Program-made: the position numbers and the translations under genes
Shown here: in pieces, positions 6,026 through 8,080 of the stretch
How the letters are laid out: each line of letters starts with the position of its first letter
Position numbering within the stretch: the first letter of the stretch is position 1
Assembly: GCA_003567575.1 (NCBI GenBank)
Contig: PWZG01000239.1
Location: 1-8,080 of the forward strand
Origin: PVC group bacterium
GTDB taxonomy: Bacteria > Verrucomicrobiota > Kiritimatiellia > CAIKKV01 > PXCX01
Reading direction: 5' to 3'
DNA length: 8,080 nt
Notes under the pieces: model-generated
What the model was told of the DNA's origin: nothing
The model's database searches: none
Seen by the model: the letters and a program-made list of their open reading frames with translations, nothing else

Positions 6026-7414
6026 ATGGTTGAGATAACGGAAGCGACGGCAAATCCGCAGGTACGCGATCTTTTTAACAAAGGGTTCACTGCAATCGAA
6101 CGTAACAATTTCGATTATGCGATCGACATGCTACTTGTGTGCGTCGAGAGGGAACCCGCTTTTTTGCGTGCGCGAAAATTTTTGCGTGCGGCAACAATCC
6201 GGCGTTTCATGGCGCGCAGCGGCAATCTTCAATTGCGGCATGTCCTGGCTTTCATCGCAGGATTGCCCCTGTTCTGCAAATACCATTTGGCGATGCACGG
6301 CAAACGTCATCTGGAAGCCTTGCAACTGGCTGAAAAGTTAATGAGCAACGATCCCTTCCAGCCGCTCTTCATCAAGGCGCTGGGTCGTGCTGCCGAAGCC
6401 GCGGAAATGCCGGAAATCGCTATTCAGACACTGACCCTCGTTCGTGAACATATACCGGATTCCACGTCAATTCTTTACTGGCTGGGACAGTTATACCTGA
6501 AAACCGGCCAGACGCAATTGGCCCTGCAATGTTTCGAGGAACTGGTGAACGCGAACCCCAACAACTCCGAAGCGTTGAAAGCGCTCAAGGACACAATGGC
6601 TGTCAACAGTATGAATCGTGACGGCTGGGAAGACGCCGCGCGCGACGGAGGATTCCGGTCGGCCGTCAAGGATACGGCCGAATCCGAGATACTGGAACGT
6701 GAATCCAAGGCCGTGAAAGGCGAACAGGATCTTGAAGCGTTAATTCAGGATGCACTGGAGAAAATCAAGAAGGAACCGGAGAACGTCAATTATCGCCGGT
6801 CGCTGGCCTCCCTGTATGCCGACGCGAAACGATTCGATGAAGCCATCGAAACACTCGAGGAAACGCAGAAAATGGGCGTGGGGCGCGATCCCCAGATCGA
6901 TCGCAATATCATGCTTATCCGGCTGCGCAAGTTCGATGCCGCGATTGAGACGGCGGATGCCGCCGGCGATACGGAGACAGCGGAAGCGCAACGCAAGGAA
7001 CGTGACGCGTTCCGTTATGACTACACGCAGGAGATGATCAGACGCTACCCGAACGATGCCACCTTGCGCTTTGATATGGGCATACAGTATTACGAGCGTG
7101 AAATGCTCAACGAAGCCATTCAACAATTCCAAGCGGCACAACGCAGTCCCAAACACCGGCTGCAATCCATTTTTTATCTGGGCATGTGTTTCAAACGGAA
7201 GAAACAGTACGATATGGCCGTCGAACAACTGGAACATGCCCTCACTGAATCCGAGACCATGGACAATACGCGCAAGGAAATTCTTTATCAACTCGGGCTG
7301 ATCTTGCTTGAGACCGACCGCCAGGAACGCGCCATGGAATGCTTCAAGCAAATCTACCAGGTCGATATCGGCTACAAGGATATTGCGCAACGTATCGAAG
7401 CTCAATATTCCTGA
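6026..7414 (+). CDS. TPR (tetratricopeptide repeat) protein, 462 residues
   Basis: This protein is made largely of tetratricopeptide repeats, paired helices that act as protein-binding scaffolds. Clear units lie near residues 13-46, 147-180, 253-286, 345-378, 379-412 and 417-450, with the usual pattern of aromatic and alanine positions such as YWLGQLYLKTGQTQLALQCF. Residues about 185-250 form a charged linker with likely coiled character. A moderately hydrophobic stretch at about 72-88 (HVLAFIAGLPLF) may be a buried helix or a membrane contact; no signal peptide is seen, so a cytoplasmic place is likeliest. The start at 6026 is chosen over the GTG at 5963 because AAAGGA (6010-6015) lies 10 bases before it and the helical repeat pattern begins just after. 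It is divergent from the amidase and lies 121 bases before the rnfD-like gene. Its partner is unknown; assembly of an envelope or redox complex is only a guess from context. Confidence 0.88.
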   Translation: MVEITEATANPQVRDLFNKGFTAIERNNFDYAIDMLLVCVEREPAFLRARKFLRAATIRRFMARSGNLQLRHVLAFIAGLPLFCKYHLAMHGKRHLEALQLAEKLMSNDPFQPLFIKALGRAAEAAEMPEIAIQTLTLVREHIPDSTSILYWLGQLYLKTGQTQLALQCFEELVNANPNNSEALKALKDTMAVNSMNRDGWEDAARDGGFRSAVKDTAESEILERESKAVKGEQDLEALIQDALEKIKKEPENVNYRRSLASLYADAKRFDEAIETLEETQKMGVGRDPQIDRNIMLIRLRKFDAAIETADAAGDTETAEAQRKERDAFRYDYTQEMIRRYPNDATLRFDMGIQYYEREMLNEAIQQFQAAQRSPKHRLQSIFYLGMCFKRKKQYDMAVEQLEHALTESETMDNTRKEILYQLGLILLETDRQERAMECFKQIYQVDIGYKDIAQRIEAQYS

Positions 7415-7456
7415 TCGACACGACAAGTCCGGCAAATCACTAAAGCTAAGAGGACA

Positions 7457-7511
7457 TGCAAAAACCCGGAATATGACGCCGCGTCTACAATGTCGAACCC
7501 AGGTTTTTGCA
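7457..7511 (+). promoter_or_regulatory. Structured leader before the rnfD-like gene
   Basis: A perfect 10-base inverted repeat pairs 7457-7466 (TGCAAAAACC) with 7502-7511 (GGTTTTTGCA). Two further pairs can form after one mismatch. The 35-base loop contains a second perfect hairpin, GACGC-C-GCGTC at 7475-7485, and a TACAAT at 7486-7491 that could be a -10 box but lacks a -35. The 3' arm ends 10 bases before the ribosome-binding GGAG. No T-run follows the stem, so a classic terminator for the TPR gene is unlikely. It may be an mRNA control element or a protein-binding site. Confidence 0.45.
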
Positions 7512-7516
7512 AGAGC

Positions 7517-7524
7517 CTCCGGAG
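7517..7524 (+). promoter_or_regulatory. Palindromic ribosome-binding site CTCCGGAG
   Basis: The GGAG at 7521-7524 lies 11 bases before the ATG at 7536 and is the best ribosome-binding site for the rnfD-like gene. It forms the right half of a perfect 8-base palindrome, so CTCC could pair with GGAG in another transcript or compete for it in a refolded leader. Confidence 0.4.
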
Positions 7525-7535
7525 AATGAAACCGG

Positions 7536-8080
7536 ATGGACACCATAAAACCGCCACGTTTGTTGAAGCAAAAGAACATGGTGCGTGTGTTACAGGCGCT
7601 CAGCCCCCTCCTTTTGCTTTGTATCTATTATTTCGGCTGGCGCGTTATGGCAGTGCTGGCGGTCGCGTTGCTGAGCGGGTTTCTTACCGAATGGATCATG
7701 GCGGTAAGACGCGGCGGCCGTATCAGTACCGCCTGTTTCGTTACCTGCTCGCTCTATGCGCTCTCGCTTTCCGCGACGGTCCCCTTGTGGATTGTCGCCG
7801 TCGGCGCCGTGGTGGCGATCCTGTTCGGCAAGGAAGTGTTCGGCGGTTTCGGCAAAAACGTGTTCAATCCGGCGATCGTCGGACGCGGCTTCGTTTTCGT
7901 CTGTTTTCCGGTGGAAATCACATCACGGTACGCCCCCGTTTTCCGCGGATTCCCCGGCGGTTTCGCCCATTGGAGTATGGCCACGCTGAGGGAGTTGCCG
8001 GATTATCTGACGGAAAGCGGTTTGTCGGTGGCCGACGCTGTAACCGCCGCCACCCCCATGTGGGCGTGGCGCGATTACGG
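7536..8080 (+). CDS. rnfD: RnfD/NqrB-family membrane subunit of an electron transport complex, C-terminus beyond window edge
   Basis: The frame is open from the ATG at 7536 to the right edge (181 codons), so the gene is cut by the window. RnfD and NqrB are membrane subunits that carry covalently bound FMN in ion-pumping ferredoxin:NAD or NADH:quinone oxidoreductases. Hydrophobic segments lie near residues 17-33, 35-52, 63-80 and 82-97. The block GKEVFGGFGKNVFNPAIVGR (about 98-117), followed by FPVEITS, matches the family core. The sequence DAVTAATPM ends the visible part; T173 is the candidate flavin-attachment threonine, equivalent to the SGAT motif threonine of RnfD and NqrB, with a TAAT variant here. 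T173 is nearer to the RnfD position (about 187 in E. coli) than to NqrB (236 in Vibrio), which favours RnfD. No rnfC or nqrA lies directly upstream; the preceding gene is the TPR protein. Following genes are outside the window. Confidence 0.82.
   Translation, partial: MDTIKPPRLLKQKNMVRVLQALSPLLLLCIYYFGWRVMAVLAVALLSGFLTEWIMAVRRGGRISTACFVTCSLYALSLSATVPLWIVAVGAVVAILFGKEVFGGFGKNVFNPAIVGRGFVFVCFPVEITSRYAPVFRGFPGGFAHWSMATLRELPDYLTESGLSVADAVTAATPMWAWRDY

Noticed and set aside
7457..7511. Rho-independent terminator after the TPR gene
   Set aside because: The inverted repeat has A/T-rich arms, a 35-base loop and no T-run after the 3' arm.
6740..7579. Minus-strand open frame of 279 codons opposite the TPR gene
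   Set aside because: It is a shadow of the TPR gene; the plus-strand protein has clear repeat structure and a ribosome-binding site.
1..8080. CRISPR array, tRNA, rRNA, insertion sequence or phage genes
   Set aside because: No spaced direct repeats, clover-leaf sequences, transposase motifs or terminal inverted repeats were seen; the only repeats are those listed.

Overview
This window looks like chromosomal DNA from a moderately GC-rich, probably Gram-negative bacterium with central carbon, glycogen/starch, cell-wall and membrane redox genes. The organism is uncertain. The plant-like long form of cofactor-independent phosphoglycerate mutase, an RnfD/NqrB-type flavoprotein subunit and a TPR protein of a style I associate with the Planctomycetota-Verrucomicrobiota group (for example Kiritimatiellota or Lentisphaerota) point loosely that way. 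That placement is inference from protein style, not a database result. I see no phage, insertion sequence, CRISPR, tRNA or rRNA.

The layout is two divergent gene blocks around an intergenic region at 5834-6025. The left block (minus strand) reads from about 5906 down to the left edge. It carries a secreted N-acetylmuramoyl-L-alanine amidase (5833-4835), plant-type gpmI (4675-3014), an aldo/keto reductase (2965-1970) and a GH13 alpha-amylase-family enzyme (1941 to beyond position 1, C-terminus missing). The spacings are 159, 48 and 28 bases, so the last three genes look like one transcription unit. The 159-base gap before gpmI holds a tandem heptamer repeat and two copies of a small palindrome, and may carry its own regulation. 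A good sigma70-type promoter (TTTACA, 17 bases, TACAAT) with a small inverted repeat in its spacer faces the amidase.

The right block (plus strand) holds a 462-residue TPR protein (6026-7414). A 121-base leader with a perfect 10-bp inverted repeat follows, then an RnfD/NqrB-family membrane subunit (7536 to beyond 8080, C-terminus missing) that is cut just after its candidate flavin-attachment threonine.

Functionally, GH13 (alpha-glucan breakdown or remodelling), gpmI (3-phosphoglycerate to 2-phosphoglycerate) and the aldo/keto reductase could work together in sugar catabolism. The amidase handles peptidoglycan in the envelope. The Rnf-type subunit belongs to an ion-translocating ferredoxin:NAD oxidoreductase or a related flavin-based membrane electron chain. 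Both terminal genes are truncated only by the window edges. I found no clear-cut new defence or mobile system. The most unusual signals are the heptamer array, the paired palindromes before gpmI, the structured leader of the rnfD-like gene, its lack of a visible rnfC or nqrA partner upstream, and the undefined extra C-terminal region of the GH13 protein.
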